This document shows positions 7,396 through 16,540 of a stretch of DNA of 64,000 nt, one piece after another (the first letter of the stretch is position 1; every line of letters starts with the position of its first letter). The notes under the pieces were generated by a model, which was not told the origin of the DNA, did no database searches, and was given only the letters and a program-made list of their open reading frames with translations. Source of the stretch: Mycobacteroides chelonae (lineage in GTDB: Bacteria > Actinomycetota > Actinomycetes > Mycobacteriales > Mycobacteriaceae); assembly GCA_014204435.1 (NCBI GenBank), contig JACHLF010000010.1:1-64000 (forward strand). Reading direction: 5' to 3'. A program made the position numbers and the translations under genes.

Positions 7396-8544
7396 TCAGA
7401 GGCGTTCGATGATGGTGACGTTGGCGGTACCGCCGCCCTCGCACATCGTCTGCAGGCCGTACCGGCCGCCGGTGCGCTCCAGTTCGTTCAGCATGGTGGC
7501 GAATAGCTTGGCACCGGTGGCACCGAGCGGGTGGCCCAAGGCGATCGCTCCGCCGTTCGGGTTGACCTTCTTCAGGTCGACGTTCAGCTCCTTGGCCCAG
7601 GCGAGCACGACGGGGGCAAAGGCTTCGTTGATCTCGACCACGTCGATGTCGTCCATCGTCAGACCGGTCTTCTCCAGTGCGTACCGAGTGGCGGGGATAG
7701 GTCCGGTCAGCATAAACACCGGATCGTCACCACGGGCACTGATGTGGTGGATGCGTGCACGCGGCTTCAGGCCGTGCGCCTTGACGGCCTGCTCGGAGGC
7801 CACCAGGGTGGCACTGCCGCCATCGGAGATCTGGCTTGCCAGCGCCGCGGTGATGCGGCCACCCTCGACGAGGGTCTTGAGCTCAGCCATCTTTTCCAGC
7901 GAGGATTCGCGCGGCCCCTCGTCGACGCGGAAGTCACCGACCGGGATGATCTCGTTGTCGAAGTGCCCGTTGCGGATTGCGGCGAAAGCCTTCTCATGGC
8001 TGGAGAGAGCGAAGCGTTCCATCTCCTCGCGGCTGATGTCCCACTTCTCGGCGATCATTTCGGCGCCGCGGAACTGCGATACCTCCTGATCGCCGTAGCG
8101 GTGCAGCCAGCCCTCGGATTCGGCTGTGGGCGAGGTGAATCCGTATTCCTTGCCGACGAGCATCGCCGCCGAGATCGGAATCTGGCTCATGTTCTGGAAA
8201 CCGCCGGCCACGATCAGGTCGGCGGTGCCGGACATAACAGCCTGCGCGGCAAAGGAAATAGCCTGTTGGCTCGATCCACACTGGCGGTCGACGGTAGCGC
8301 CCGGAACCTCTTCCGGGTATCCACCTGCGAGCCACGCCAGACGTCCGGCGTTGCCGGCCTGTCCGCCGATGGCGTCCAGCACGCCCATGTACACGTCGTC
8401 GATGGCGTCGGGGTCGACGTCGACACGATCGAAGAGGCCTTTGAAGGTAGCGGCGCCCAGGTCAAGCGGGTGCACCTTGGACAGTGAGCCGTTGCGCTTA
8501 CCGACGGCGGTACGCACAGCGTCAATGATGTACGCCTCAGGCAT
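7396..8544 (-). CDS. fadA6: FadA6, thiolase of the HIP pathway
   Basis: A 382-residue thiolase (Rv3556c has 386). The acylated Cys lies in DRQCGSSQQA, the catalytic His in LGHPLGATGAK and the second Cys in TMCEGGGTANV. FadA6 performs CoA-dependent cleavage late in ring C/D degradation. The start is well supported by AAAGGAG eight bases before the ATG. It lies 15 bp after kstR2 in the same direction and should be co-transcribed with it. Confidence 0.93.
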   Translation of the reverse strand: MPEAYIIDAVRTAVGKRNGSLSKVHPLDLGAATFKGLFDRVDVDPDAIDDVYMGVLDAIGGQAGNAGRLAWLAGGYPEEVPGATVDRQCGSSQQAISFAAQAVMSGTADLIVAGGFQNMSQIPISAAMLVGKEYGFTSPTAESEGWLHRYGDQEVSQFRGAEMIAEKWDISREEMERFALSSHEKAFAAIRNGHFDNEIIPVGDFRVDEGPRESSLEKMAELKTLVEGGRITAALASQISDGGSATLVASEQAVKAHGLKPRARIHHISARGDDPVFMLTGPIPATRYALEKTGLTMDDIDVVEINEAFAPVVLAWAKELNVDLKKVNPNGGAIALGHPLGATGAKLFATMLNELERTGGRYGLQTMCEGGGTANVTIIERL

Positions 8545-8559
8545 GGTGAATCTCCTTTG

Positions 8560-9180
8560 TTATTCGGACGACTGAACAGCGTTGTTCGTGGTGATCCCGC
8601 CGAGAACTATCGAGAGGTATTGCTCGGCCACGTCCTGCGCCGTACGCGACCCACCCGGGCGGAACCAGCGCACCGAGACCCAGGTCGCGTCGCGGATGAA
8701 CCTGTACACCACGGCCACGTCGAGATCGGGACGGAAGTAGCCCTGGGCAATGCCGTCGCGCAGCACCTCGAGCCAGAGCTCGCGCTGCTCGGTGTTGAGC
8801 TCGTTCAGATAGGCGAACCGCTCCTGCGACAGCAGCCGGGGAGCCTCCGCCTGATAGATGGCGACCTGCGCGTGCTTGGTTTCGATCGCGTCGAAGGAGG
8901 CAAGGAAGAGGCCCTTGAGCGTGTTGACGGGATTGAGGTTGGCCGCAGCGATCTCGCGATACCGTGCGAACAGCCCCTCCAGGAAATCCCGCAGCAGCTC
9001 GTCGACGATCGCCTCTTTGGAGTCGAAGTGGTGATAGAGGCTGCCCGAGAGGATTCCGGCGGCGTCGGCGATATCGCGCACCGTGGTGGCACGCAGACCG
9101 CGCTCGGCGAACATTTCGGCGGCGAGGCTCAGCAGCTCGTCACGCCGAGAGGGCGCGGTCACCTCAGCCACTTTGTCCAC
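8560..9180 (-). CDS. kstR2: KstR2, TetR-family repressor of HIP catabolism
   Basis: A 206-residue TetR regulator (M. tuberculosis KstR2 has 200). The N-terminal helix-turn-helix is clear: LLSLAAEMFAERGLRATTV, then DIADAAGILSGSLYHHF. The C-terminal domain binds HIP-CoA in the family. The GTG at 9180 is used here; the ribosome site is weak and an in-frame GTG a few codons later is possible. A KstR2 palindrome 15 bp upstream indicates autoregulation. Confidence 0.93.
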   Translation of the reverse strand: MDKVAEVTAPSRRDELLSLAAEMFAERGLRATTVRDIADAAGILSGSLYHHFDSKEAIVDELLRDFLEGLFARYREIAAANLNPVNTLKGLFLASFDAIETKHAQVAIYQAEAPRLLSQERFAYLNELNTEQRELWLEVLRDGIAQGYFRPDLDVAVVYRFIRDATWVSVRWFRPGGSRTAQDVAEQYLSIVLGGITTNNAVQSSE

Positions 9181-9195
9181 TCGCCCACTGTATCA

Positions 9196-9209
9196 ACCAA
9201 GCGCTTGTT
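9196..9209. promoter_or_regulatory. KstR2 operator in front of kstR2
   Basis: ACCAAGCGCTTGTT matches AnCAAGnnCTTGnT. It lies 15 bp upstream of kstR2, consistent with autorepression of kstR2-fadA6. Confidence 0.9.
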
Positions 9210-9230
9210 TGGTCGAATGCGTGCCGAATG

Positions 9231-10019
9231 TCACGCCCGCTGGCTGGATACCGAGATGACCTCACCGGTCAGGTAACTCGAGTAGTCGCTGGCCAGGAAC
9301 GCGATGGTGGCCGCCACCTCCCACGGCTCGGCGGCCCGGCCGAACGCCTCATCGGAGGACAGCTTGTCCAGCAGGTCCGAAGAGGTCACCTTGTCGAGGA
9401 ACTTGTGCCGGGCGATGCTCGGGGCGACCGCGTTGATGCGCACGCCATGTTCGACGGCCTCGATGGCGCTGCACCGGGTCAGCGCCATGACGCCGGCCTT
9501 GGCGGCGGCGTAGTGCGACTGCCCGTACTGCGCGCGCCAGCCCAACACGCTCGCGTTGTTGACGATGACTCCGCCATGGCCTGCCTCACGGAAGTACCGC
9601 AGTGCCGCACGGGTCGCGCGGAAGGTGGAGGTCAGGGTCACCTCGAGCACCCGGTCCCACTGATCGTCGGTCATATCGGCGACCGGCGTCTCGCCACCGA
9701 GCCCGGCATTGTTCACCAGCACGTCGATACGGCCCAGGGCCGCAGCGGATTCGGCGATCAGCGCGTCCACAGCCTCGGTGGAGGTGACGTCACACACCAC
9801 CGCGGCAACCTTGCCCAGGCCGAGCGCAGCGAGCTCATCCCGGGTCGCGGTGAGGCGACGCTCGTGATAGTCCGAGACGACCACGTCAGCACCCTCGGCC
9901 AGCGCGCGGCGGGCTGTTGACGAGCCGATCCCGGTTCCGGCGGCAGCGGTCACGACGACGGCCTTGCCTTTCAGAAGCCCGTGTCCGTCAATCTCTTTCG
10001 GCGCCTGCGACAAGCTCAC
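9231..10019 (-). CDS. ipdF: IpdF-like SDR, HIP pathway hydroxyacyl-CoA dehydrogenase
   Basis: A 262-residue SDR. Its Rossmann motif is the unusual VVTAAAGTGIG rather than the common TGGxxGIG, a form shared with Rv3559c (IpdF). NNAGL and the catalytic YAAAK of GQSHYAAAKAG are present. In M. tuberculosis IpdF oxidises the 5-hydroxyl of a HIP-CoA derivative. The GTG at 10019 overlaps the fadE30 stop (TAGTG), so the gene is coupled to fadE30 and controlled from the KstR2 site at 11241. Longer frames upstream would read through fadE30 and are rejected. Confidence 0.88.
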   Translation of the reverse strand: MSLSQAPKEIDGHGLLKGKAVVVTAAAGTGIGSSTARRALAEGADVVVSDYHERRLTATRDELAALGLGKVAAVVCDVTSTEAVDALIAESAAALGRIDVLVNNAGLGGETPVADMTDDQWDRVLEVTLTSTFRATRAALRYFREAGHGGVIVNNASVLGWRAQYGQSHYAAAKAGVMALTRCSAIEAVEHGVRINAVAPSIARHKFLDKVTSSDLLDKLSSDEAFGRAAEPWEVAATIAFLASDYSSYLTGEVISVSSQRA

Positions 10020-11224
10020 TAGCGTGCCTCTCTGGGTAGACCGAGCACCCGCTCGGAGATGATGTTGCGTTGAATCTCGTTGGAGCCGCCGTAAATGGTG
10101 TCGGCGCGCGAGAACAGGAACAACCGCTGCCACTCGTCCATCTCGCCAGTAGGTGTAAGCAGAGACGATCTTCCTACTATCTCCATTGCCAGCTCGCCCA
10201 GGTCGCGATGCCAGTTGGCCCACAACAGCTTCGACACGTTGTCCTGGCCGGGCCGCTCCTCGTCCATGGTGGCCAACGCATACGCGCGCATGGTGCGCAG
10301 GCCCACATGGGCCTGCGCGAGGCGTTCCCGGATGGCCGGATCGTCGGCGGATCCGTTCGACTTGGCCATCTCGGAGAGCCGGGAAAGCTCACGAGCGTAG
10401 GTGATCTGGTTACCCAGAGTCGATACACCCCGCTCGAAGGTCAGCGTGCCCATGGCGACCCGCCAGCCCTCGCCCGGCTCACCGACCACCAGATCGACCG
10501 AAGTGCGCGCATTGTCGAAGAACACCTCGTTGAACTCCGAGGTTCCGGTCAACTGGACGATGGGGCGGATCTCCACGCCAGGCTGATCAAGCGGCACAAG
10601 CAGATACGACAGGCCCTTGTGCCGCGAGGAACCGGGCTCGGTCCGCGCGACGACGAAGCACCACTGGGACTGCAGGGCAAGGGAGGTCCATACCTTCTGC
10701 CCGTTGATCACCCACTCGTCACCGTCCAGCACGGCGGAAGTGGACACATTCGCCAGATCCGAACCCGCGCCGGGTTCGGAATATCCCTGACACCACAGCT
10801 CGGTGACGTCGCGAATGGTGGGCAGGAATCGCTGCTGCTGTTCGGGTGTGCCATAGGCGATGAGGGTGGGACCCAGCAGCTCTTCACCCAGGTGGTTCAC
10901 CTTATGCGGCGCCTCGGCGCGCGCGTATTCCTCGTAGAAGATGACGCGCTGGCTGACCGTGGCCCCACGCCCACCGTGCTCGACGGGCCATCCCAGGCAC
11001 GTCCATCCCGCGGCGGCCAGATGACGGTTCCAGGCAAGGCGTTCGTCGAAGGCCTCGTGCTCGCTACCGGGCCCGCCCAGCCCCTTCAGCTCGGCGAACT
11101 CGCCGACGAGGTTCTCGGCCAGCCATTCCCGGATTTCGGTGCGCACCTCTTCGTCTGGTCTTCGCGCAAGCGGCTCATCCCGGTCATCAGAGATCTCCGA
11201 CATCGGTGCTTGGTGCTCAACCAC
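10019..11224 (-). CDS. fadE30: FadE30, acyl-CoA dehydrogenase acting on HIP-CoA
   Basis: The protein is an acyl-CoA dehydrogenase with the FAD-loop WCQGYSEPGAGSDLA, KVWTS and the C-terminal YGGSNEIQRNIISERVLGLP. FadE30 makes the first dehydrogenation after FadD3 activates HIP. The N-terminus is odd: about 20 residues (RDEPLARRPDEE) before the conserved EIREWLAENL come from a dispersed repeat (11148-11179). From the GTG at 11224 the product is 401 residues against about 385 in M. tuberculosis. The true start is unsure: the ATG at 11203 or the GTG of DEEVRTEIREWL are alternatives. Divergent from fadD3 across a KstR2 site. Confidence 0.9.
   Translation of the reverse strand: MVEHQAPMSEISDDRDEPLARRPDEEVRTEIREWLAENLVGEFAELKGLGGPGSEHEAFDERLAWNRHLAAAGWTCLGWPVEHGGRGATVSQRVIFYEEYARAEAPHKVNHLGEELLGPTLIAYGTPEQQQRFLPTIRDVTELWCQGYSEPGAGSDLANVSTSAVLDGDEWVINGQKVWTSLALQSQWCFVVARTEPGSSRHKGLSYLLVPLDQPGVEIRPIVQLTGTSEFNEVFFDNARTSVDLVVGEPGEGWRVAMGTLTFERGVSTLGNQITYARELSRLSEMAKSNGSADDPAIRERLAQAHVGLRTMRAYALATMDEERPGQDNVSKLLWANWHRDLGELAMEIVGRSSLLTPTGEMDEWQRLFLFSRADTIYGGSNEIQRNIISERVLGLPREAR
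11148..11179 (-). repeat. Dispersed short repeat copy at the fadE30 5' end
   Basis: On the minus strand it reads GATGAGCCGCTTGCGCGAAG and continues ACCAGACGAAGAGG. The same sequence, with a few changes, recurs upstream of clpC1 (56635-56668) and pxpA (30756-30781), and a related form starts kshB (20698-20718). Here it is inside the predicted coding sequence and encodes DEPLARRPDEE. Confidence 0.7.
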
Positions 11225-11240
11225 TCCAGTAGGCTAACCT

Positions 11241-11254
11241 ACCAAGCACTTGCT
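11241..11254. promoter_or_regulatory. KstR2 operator between fadE30-ipdF and fadD3-fadE31-33
   Basis: ACCAAGCACTTGCT fits AnCAAGnnCTTGnT. It lies 13 bp before fadD3 and 16 bp before the fadE30 GTG, so a single site serves both divergent operons. Confidence 0.92.
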
Positions 11255-11267
11255 TTGTTAGAGGAGA

Positions 11268-12878
11268 GTGGACGGACAGTCGATGCAGACCCCCGAACTC
11301 ACCATCCCGGCCGCGTTGGACCAGGCAGCAGTCCGTTTTGGCGGCCGCGACGCCCTCTATGCGGACGGCTCTTGGCTTTCTTTCGCGGACCTGCGCGCCC
11401 AAGCACGACGCTTCGCGGCCGCACTGATCGCGCTCGATGTCCGGCATGGCGACCGCGTGGCCATCTGGTCCCCCAACTCGTGGCATTGGCCCGTCGCGTG
11501 CCTGGGCGCGCAGTACGCCGGGGCCGCCGTGGTCCCGATGAATACCCGCTACACGGTCGAGGAGGCGACCGACATCCTGCAGCGCAGCAAGGCTCGCGTA
11601 TTGGTGTCGGTCGGAGTCTTCCTCGGCTCGGATCGAATCTCGCAGCTCGACACATCGTCACTACCGGATCTGGGGCACATCGTCAGAGTCGCGGTGGAGA
11701 CCGGTGACAACTCCAATTGGGACGAATTCGTCACGCACGGAGCAGATGTGGGCGATGAGGAGATCGACGAACGCAAGGCCGTGGTCAGCTCCGAGGACAT
11801 CAGCGACATCCTCTTCACCTCCGGCACCACCGGGCGCAGCAAGGGCGTGCTGTGTATGCACCGCCAGCCGCTGGCAGCCTCTCTGGCCTGGGCCACCTAT
11901 GGCGAGTTCACCGAGAACGACCGCTATCTCTGTGTCAATCCGTTCTTCCACAATTTCGGATACAAGGCGGGCATCCTGGCCTGCCTGCAGACCGGCGCGG
12001 CCCTCATGCCCCAGTTGACCTTCGACCCGGAGAAGGCGATGGCGGCGGTCCAGGAACACCGGATCACCGTGCTGCCCGGCGCTCCCACCATCTTCCAGAT
12101 GCTGCTCGACCATCCCGCGCGCAAGAACTACGACCTGACCTCACTGCGGTATTCGGTGACGGGCGCGGCCGTGGTCCCGGTGGTCCTCATCGAGCGCATG
12201 CAGTCCGAGCTCGATTTCGATCTGGTGCTCACCGCCTACGGACTCACCGAGACACAGGGTTTCGCCACGATCTGTCGCTCCGACGACGACGCGGTCACCG
12301 TCGCCACCACCTGCGGGCGTCCGATGATCGGCTACGAGTTGCGCATCGACGGTGCCCAGAAACCTGGCGACGAGGGCGAGGTACTGCTGCGCAGTGCCAA
12401 CGTGATGCTCGGCTACCTCGACGATCCGAAGTCCACCGCCGAGACCATCGACGCCGACGGCTGGCTGCACACCGGAGATATCGGCAAGCTGGACGAACGC
12501 GGAAATCTCACCATCACAGACCGCCTCAAGGACATGTACATCTGCGGCGGGTTCAACGTGTACCCGGCCGAGATCGAGCAGGTGCTGATGCGACTCGACG
12601 GTGTGGCCGACGCCGCCGTGATCGGCGTGCCCGACGAGAGGCTCGGCGAGGTGGGCAAGGCGTACATAGTGCTGCGCAACGGCGCTGATCTCGACTCGAA
12701 GTCTGTCATCGATTACAGCGCAAAGCATGTGGCCAACTTCAAGAAACCGCGGTTCGTCGAGTTTCTCGACGAACTTCCCCGCAACCTGGGCGGCAAGGTG
12801 GTCAAGCCCACCCTGCGGGCCATGCATCGCGAGGAGCACGTGCGCCAAAAGCAGAGGGCACAGAAGGAGAGCAGCTAG
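11268..12878 (+). CDS. fadD3: FadD3, HIP-CoA synthetase
   Basis: A 536-residue adenylate-forming acyl-CoA synthetase. The P-loop-like FTSGTTGRSKG, the AYGLTE motif, the TGDIG hinge region and LKDMYICGGFNVYPAEIE are present, as is the C-terminal lysine region NLGGKVVKP. Close agreement with Rv3561 in the substrate segment (NPFFHNFGYKAG) supports FadD3. It ligates CoA to HIP, the indane-propionate left from rings C and D, and the product HIP-CoA is the KstR2 ligand. Start choice: GTG at 11268 is very close to GAGGAG, so the ATG at 11283 may be used. First gene of the four-gene operon. Confidence 0.93.
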   Translation: MDGQSMQTPELTIPAALDQAAVRFGGRDALYADGSWLSFADLRAQARRFAAALIALDVRHGDRVAIWSPNSWHWPVACLGAQYAGAAVVPMNTRYTVEEATDILQRSKARVLVSVGVFLGSDRISQLDTSSLPDLGHIVRVAVETGDNSNWDEFVTHGADVGDEEIDERKAVVSSEDISDILFTSGTTGRSKGVLCMHRQPLAASLAWATYGEFTENDRYLCVNPFFHNFGYKAGILACLQTGAALMPQLTFDPEKAMAAVQEHRITVLPGAPTIFQMLLDHPARKNYDLTSLRYSVTGAAVVPVVLIERMQSELDFDLVLTAYGLTETQGFATICRSDDDAVTVATTCGRPMIGYELRIDGAQKPGDEGEVLLRSANVMLGYLDDPKSTAETIDADGWLHTGDIGKLDERGNLTITDRLKDMYICGGFNVYPAEIEQVLMRLDGVADAAVIGVPDERLGEVGKAYIVLRNGADLDSKSVIDYSAKHVANFKKPRFVEFLDELPRNLGGKVVKPTLRAMHREEHVRQKQRAQKESS

Positions 12879-14029
12879 TGGACCTACTTCTTGATGACGA
12901 GACCGAGGCATTCCGGGCGGAAGTGCGCGAATTCCTCGCGGCCAACGTCCCGAATCCACCACTGCCCTCCTACGACTCACCGGAAGGTGCAGTGGCACAT
13001 CGGCAGTGGGAGCGAACCCTCTACGACGCCGGGTTCTCGGCGGTGTCCTGGCCCAAGGAATACGGCGGCCGCGATGTCACCCTGCTGCAGTGGGTGATCT
13101 TCGAAGAGGAGTATTTCAAGGCGGGCGCACCGGCACGCATCAGCCAGAACGGCATGTTCCTGCTGGGGCCGACGCTGTTCGCGCACGGCAGCAAGGAACA
13201 GCTGGATCGCATCCTGCCCAAGATGTCCAACGGAGAAGAAATCTGGGCCCAGGCATGGTCAGAGCCGGAGTCCGGCAGCGACCTGGCCTCGCTGCGCTCT
13301 CCCGCACGCAAGGTGGACGGGGGCTGGCGCCTGTCCGGGCAGAAGATCTGGAGTTCGCGGGCACCCTTCGCGGACAGGGCATTCGGATTGTTCCGCTCCG
13401 ATCCGGAGGCACAACGCCACCACGGATTGACCTACTTCATGTTCGATCTGAAGGCCGAGGGCGTGACGGTGCGCCCCATCCCACAACTCGACGGCGACCC
13501 CGGATTCGCCGAGATCTTCCTCGACGACGTGTTTGTGCCCGACGAAGACGTGATCGGTGCGGTGCACGACGGTTGGCGTGTGGCCATGAGCACCTCAAGC
13601 AATGAGCGCGGCATGTCCCTGCGCAGCCCCGGCCGCTTCCTGGCCGCCGCAGATCGATTGGTGGATTTGTGGAAATCGTTTCCGGACAACGGGTTTGCAT
13701 CCGAACGCGTCGCCGATGCCTGGATCGCGGCGCAGGCCTATCGGTTGCATACCTTCGGCACCGTGACCCGGCTGGCGGGCGGTGGCGAGCTCGGCGCCGA
13801 GTCTTCGATCACCAAGGTGTTCTGGTCCGAGCTGGACGTCGCCCTACACGAGACGGCCATCGACGTGCGCGGCGCCGACGGCGAGCTGACGAACACCTGG
13901 ACAGACGGATACCTGTTCTCCCTCGGTGGCCCTATCTACGCGGGCACCAATGAGATTCAGCGCAACATCATCGCCGAGCGCATCTTGGGACTCCCCAAGG
14001 AGAGCGCCCGCACGGGAGGTGCCAAGTGA
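12878..14029 (+). CDS. fadE31: FadE31, acyl-CoA dehydrogenase of the HIP pathway
   Basis: A 383-residue acyl-CoA dehydrogenase (Rv3562 has about 376). The FAD segment AQAWSEPESGSDLASL, KIWSSRAP and the C-terminal IYAGTNEIQRNIIAERILGLP are intact. Its GTG overlaps the fadD3 stop by one base (TAGTG), and its own stop overlaps fadE32 by four (GTGA). In M. tuberculosis such adjacent FadE proteins form mixed tetramers, so FadE31 probably pairs with FadE32 or FadE33. The precise CoA-thioester is not clear from sequence. Confidence 0.9.
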   Translation: MDLLLDDETEAFRAEVREFLAANVPNPPLPSYDSPEGAVAHRQWERTLYDAGFSAVSWPKEYGGRDVTLLQWVIFEEEYFKAGAPARISQNGMFLLGPTLFAHGSKEQLDRILPKMSNGEEIWAQAWSEPESGSDLASLRSPARKVDGGWRLSGQKIWSSRAPFADRAFGLFRSDPEAQRHHGLTYFMFDLKAEGVTVRPIPQLDGDPGFAEIFLDDVFVPDEDVIGAVHDGWRVAMSTSSNERGMSLRSPGRFLAAADRLVDLWKSFPDNGFASERVADAWIAAQAYRLHTFGTVTRLAGGGELGAESSITKVFWSELDVALHETAIDVRGADGELTNTWTDGYLFSLGGPIYAGTNEIQRNIIAERILGLPKESARTGGAK

Positions 14030-14988
14030 GATTCGACCTGGATACCCAGCAGCGGGACTTCGCCGCCAGCATCGATGCCGCGCTGTCGGCTGCCGACATT
14101 CCCGCAGCGGCACGCGCGTGGGCCGCGGGCAATCACGAACCCGGTCTGGCCGTCTGGTCGACACTGGCCGACCTGGGTGTCACCGCCCTCGCGGTCTCCG
14201 AGAAGTACGACGGTATCGGCGCTCATCCCGTCGATCTGGTTGTCGCCCTTGAAGGCTTGGGCAAGTGGGCGGTACCCGGACCCGTCGTCGAATCTCTTGC
14301 GGTGGCGCCGGCGCTGTTGTCCGGCGAAGACGGAGCCGAGTGGTCCTCACGACTGGCCTCCGGAGAACTCATCGCCACGGTGGCCGCACCCCCCATCACG
14401 CCACGCGCTCTGGATGCCGATATCGCAGGGCTCGTGCTCGTCGCCGACGACATCGGGTTCCGCGAGGCACGGGCCGGCGCACAACATGAGTCGATCGACG
14501 CGACCCGAAGGCTGTTCGATGTGTCGCCCACCGGCGGTGGCGTCTCCCTCGACACCAGTCGTGCCATCGACTTTGGTGTGCTTGCCATTTCGGCACAGCT
14601 CGTCGGCGCCGGACAGGCCTTGTTAGACCGGGCCGTGGAGTACGCCGCACAGCGTTCCCAGTTCGGGCGGCCGATCGGCTCCTACCAGGCGGTCAAACAC
14701 AAACTGGCCGACGTGCACATCGCGCTGGAGCTGGCCCGCCCGTTGGTGTACGGCGCCGCACTGTCCCTGGCGGACGAATCTCCCACCGTCGCCCGCGACG
14801 TGAGTGCCGCCAAGGTCGCCGCCGGCAAGGCCGCCTACCTGGCCGCACGCTCCTCCCTGCAGACCCACGGCGCCATCGGCTTCACCGCCGAGTACGACCT
14901 GTCCCTGTGGATCCTCAAGGTGCGGGCATTGACGTCAGCCTGGGGCACGCAGGAATGGCACCGCGCACGCGTACTGGAGGCACTGTGA
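14026..14988 (+). CDS. fadE32: FadE32, acyl-CoA dehydrogenase subunit
   Basis: A 320-residue protein of the short acyl-CoA dehydrogenase type (Rv3563 has 319). The central domain is reduced compared with FadE31, and the C-terminal helical domain carries the RSQFGRPIGSYQAVKHKLAD signature and the QTHGAIGFTAEYDLSLW motif. Reduced subunits like this work as halves of alpha2beta2 enzymes. Its GTG start overlaps the fadE31 stop and its stop overlaps the fadE33 start, which implies coupled expression of partner subunits. Confidence 0.9.
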   Translation: MRFDLDTQQRDFAASIDAALSAADIPAAARAWAAGNHEPGLAVWSTLADLGVTALAVSEKYDGIGAHPVDLVVALEGLGKWAVPGPVVESLAVAPALLSGEDGAEWSSRLASGELIATVAAPPITPRALDADIAGLVLVADDIGFREARAGAQHESIDATRRLFDVSPTGGGVSLDTSRAIDFGVLAISAQLVGAGQALLDRAVEYAAQRSQFGRPIGSYQAVKHKLADVHIALELARPLVYGAALSLADESPTVARDVSAAKVAAGKAAYLAARSSLQTHGAIGFTAEYDLSLWILKVRALTSAWGTQEWHRARVLEAL

Positions 14989-15938
14989 GCACGTCCTCGA
15001 ACGTCGAACGTCAGATGCTGCGTGACAGTGTCCGCTCCCTGGTCACCAAGCGGGCCGACTCGGCCGCGGTACGCGTGGCGATGGAATCTGAGCTGGGCTA
15101 CGACCCCAGCCTGTGGACCGTCCTATGCGAACAGGTCGGTGCCGCGGCATTGTTGGTTCCGGAGGAATTGGGCGGTGCCGGGGGCGAGCTCGCGGACGCC
15201 GCCGTCGTGGTGGAGGAACTCGGCCGAGGACTGGTACCCAGCCCGCTGATGGGCACACTATGGGCGGAGCTCGCCCTCCTCGACGCCGGATATGAGGGCG
15301 AGCTGCTGGAGACGTTGGCCGCCGGTGAATCGATCGGCGCGGTCGCCTTCGACCCCGGATACGTCGTCAACGGTGAGTACGCCGACGTGGTCCTCACATT
15401 CGAGGGTGACGAAGTACGGCGAGCCGAGAATGTGTCCGCCACCGCGCTGTCCACGATGGACCCCACCCGTCGGCTGGCCACGGTCGTCGTGAGTGCCAGC
15501 GAGCCGGTCGGGAACGCACCGGGACTGTTGGACAAGGCCGCGCTGTTGCTGGCCGCCGAACAGGTGGGCGCGGCGGCGCGCGCGCTGGAGCTCACCGTCG
15601 AGTACACCAAGACCCGGGTTCAGTTCGGACGCCCGATCGGCAGCTTCCAAGCCCTCAAGCACCGGATGGCAGACCTCTATGTGCTGGTGGAGTCCGCGCG
15701 CGCGGCTGTGTACCAGGCCATCGGAGATCTGACTCCCGAAGCCGCTACCGTCGCGAGAATCAAAGCCAGCGAGGCGCTTTCGGTGGTGGCCGGTGATTCG
15801 ATCCAGCTGTACGGGGGTATCGCCATCACCTGGGAGCACGACGCACACCTGTACTTCAAGCGCGCACACGGCAGCGCACTACTGCTGGGCACTCCGCGCC
15901 AACTGCTGCCAAGCCTTGAGAGTGCCGCGGGACTGTAG
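14985..15938 (+). CDS. fadE33: FadE33, acyl-CoA dehydrogenase subunit
   Basis: A 317-residue protein (Rv3564 has 318). The conserved RVQFGRPIGSFQALKHRMAD and QLYGGIAITWEHDAHLYFKR segments mark the C-terminal acyl-CoA dehydrogenase domain. The GTG at 14985 overlaps the fadE32 stop (GTGA); the longer in-frame extension would lie inside fadE32. Last gene of the KstR2-controlled fadD3-fadE31-fadE32-fadE33 operon. In Rv the next gene is aspB; here a DoxX-like gene follows instead. Confidence 0.9.
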   Translation: MSTSSNVERQMLRDSVRSLVTKRADSAAVRVAMESELGYDPSLWTVLCEQVGAAALLVPEELGGAGGELADAAVVVEELGRGLVPSPLMGTLWAELALLDAGYEGELLETLAAGESIGAVAFDPGYVVNGEYADVVLTFEGDEVRRAENVSATALSTMDPTRRLATVVVSASEPVGNAPGLLDKAALLLAAEQVGAAARALELTVEYTKTRVQFGRPIGSFQALKHRMADLYVLVESARAAVYQAIGDLTPEAATVARIKASEALSVVAGDSIQLYGGIAITWEHDAHLYFKRAHGSALLLGTPRQLLPSLESAAGL

Positions 15939-15960
15939 GTTCCCGGCTTAGACTCCGGGC

Positions 15961-16392
15961 GTGGAGACCACGACCAGTCCCTGGCCTGCCTACCGGCTGG
16001 CCACCGTCCTGCTCGGCGTCGGCGTCGTGCATTTCCTCGCGCCGAAACCGTTCGACGCGATCGTTCCGGCCGAGCTCCCCGGTGATGCGCGGTTCTATAC
16101 CTACGCCTCGGGTGTTGCCGAACTCGGCACCGGCGCCCTCCTGCTCGCACCAAAGACCCGCAGGCTCGGCGGCACCCTCGCCGCACTGCTGTTCCTTGCC
16201 GTCTTCCCCGCGAACATCAACATGGCGCGACAGTGGTGGGGCAAGCCATGGCCCTTGCGACTCGGGGCATTGGCTCGTTTGCCGTGTCAGATTCCAATGA
16301 TTACCGAGGCGCTCAAGGTCCGTCGCACATCGGACTCGTGCGGCGCGAAGAAATTCTGCCTCGTCGGAAGTCTGCAGTACGACATTCCTTAA
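15961..16392 (+). CDS. DoxX-like small membrane protein
   Basis: A 143-residue protein with about four hydrophobic segments: LATVLLGVGVVHFLAP, the SGVAELGTGALLLAP region, GTLAALLFLAVFPANINMA and a C-terminal amphipathic part. The FPANINMARQWW pattern is typical of the DoxX-like family, whose role is mostly unknown though some members are linked to redox stress. The GTG at 15961 lies 22 bp after fadE33, so read-through is possible. The last 20 residues (SDSCGAKKFCLVGSLQYDIP) are not membrane-like and may be an altered C-terminus. Confidence 0.75.
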   Translation: METTTSPWPAYRLATVLLGVGVVHFLAPKPFDAIVPAELPGDARFYTYASGVAELGTGALLLAPKTRRLGGTLAALLFLAVFPANINMARQWWGKPWPLRLGALARLPCQIPMITEALKVRRTSDSCGAKKFCLVGSLQYDIP

Positions 16393-16540
16393 CCACGAAA
16401 ACCGCCCTGTCGCTAGCGCCCAGAATCAACCAGGACCTGCCGAAGAACTCGGCGAGCATCGCGGCCGGCCACTTGTTAGCAACGGCAATGCCATGCAATC
16501 TGACCGCGCCAAATGACTCAAATTGGCCGATACTAAGTAA

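Noticed and set aside
9231-10223. Longer start for the IpdF-like gene
   Set aside because: The extra residues overlap fadE30 in another frame; the GTG at 10019 overlapping the fadE30 stop fits operon coupling.
10070-11707. 545-codon plus-strand frame across fadE30
   Set aside because: It is the antisense of the fully conserved fadE30 gene and continues into fadD3 in the wrong frame, typical of high-GC shadow frames.
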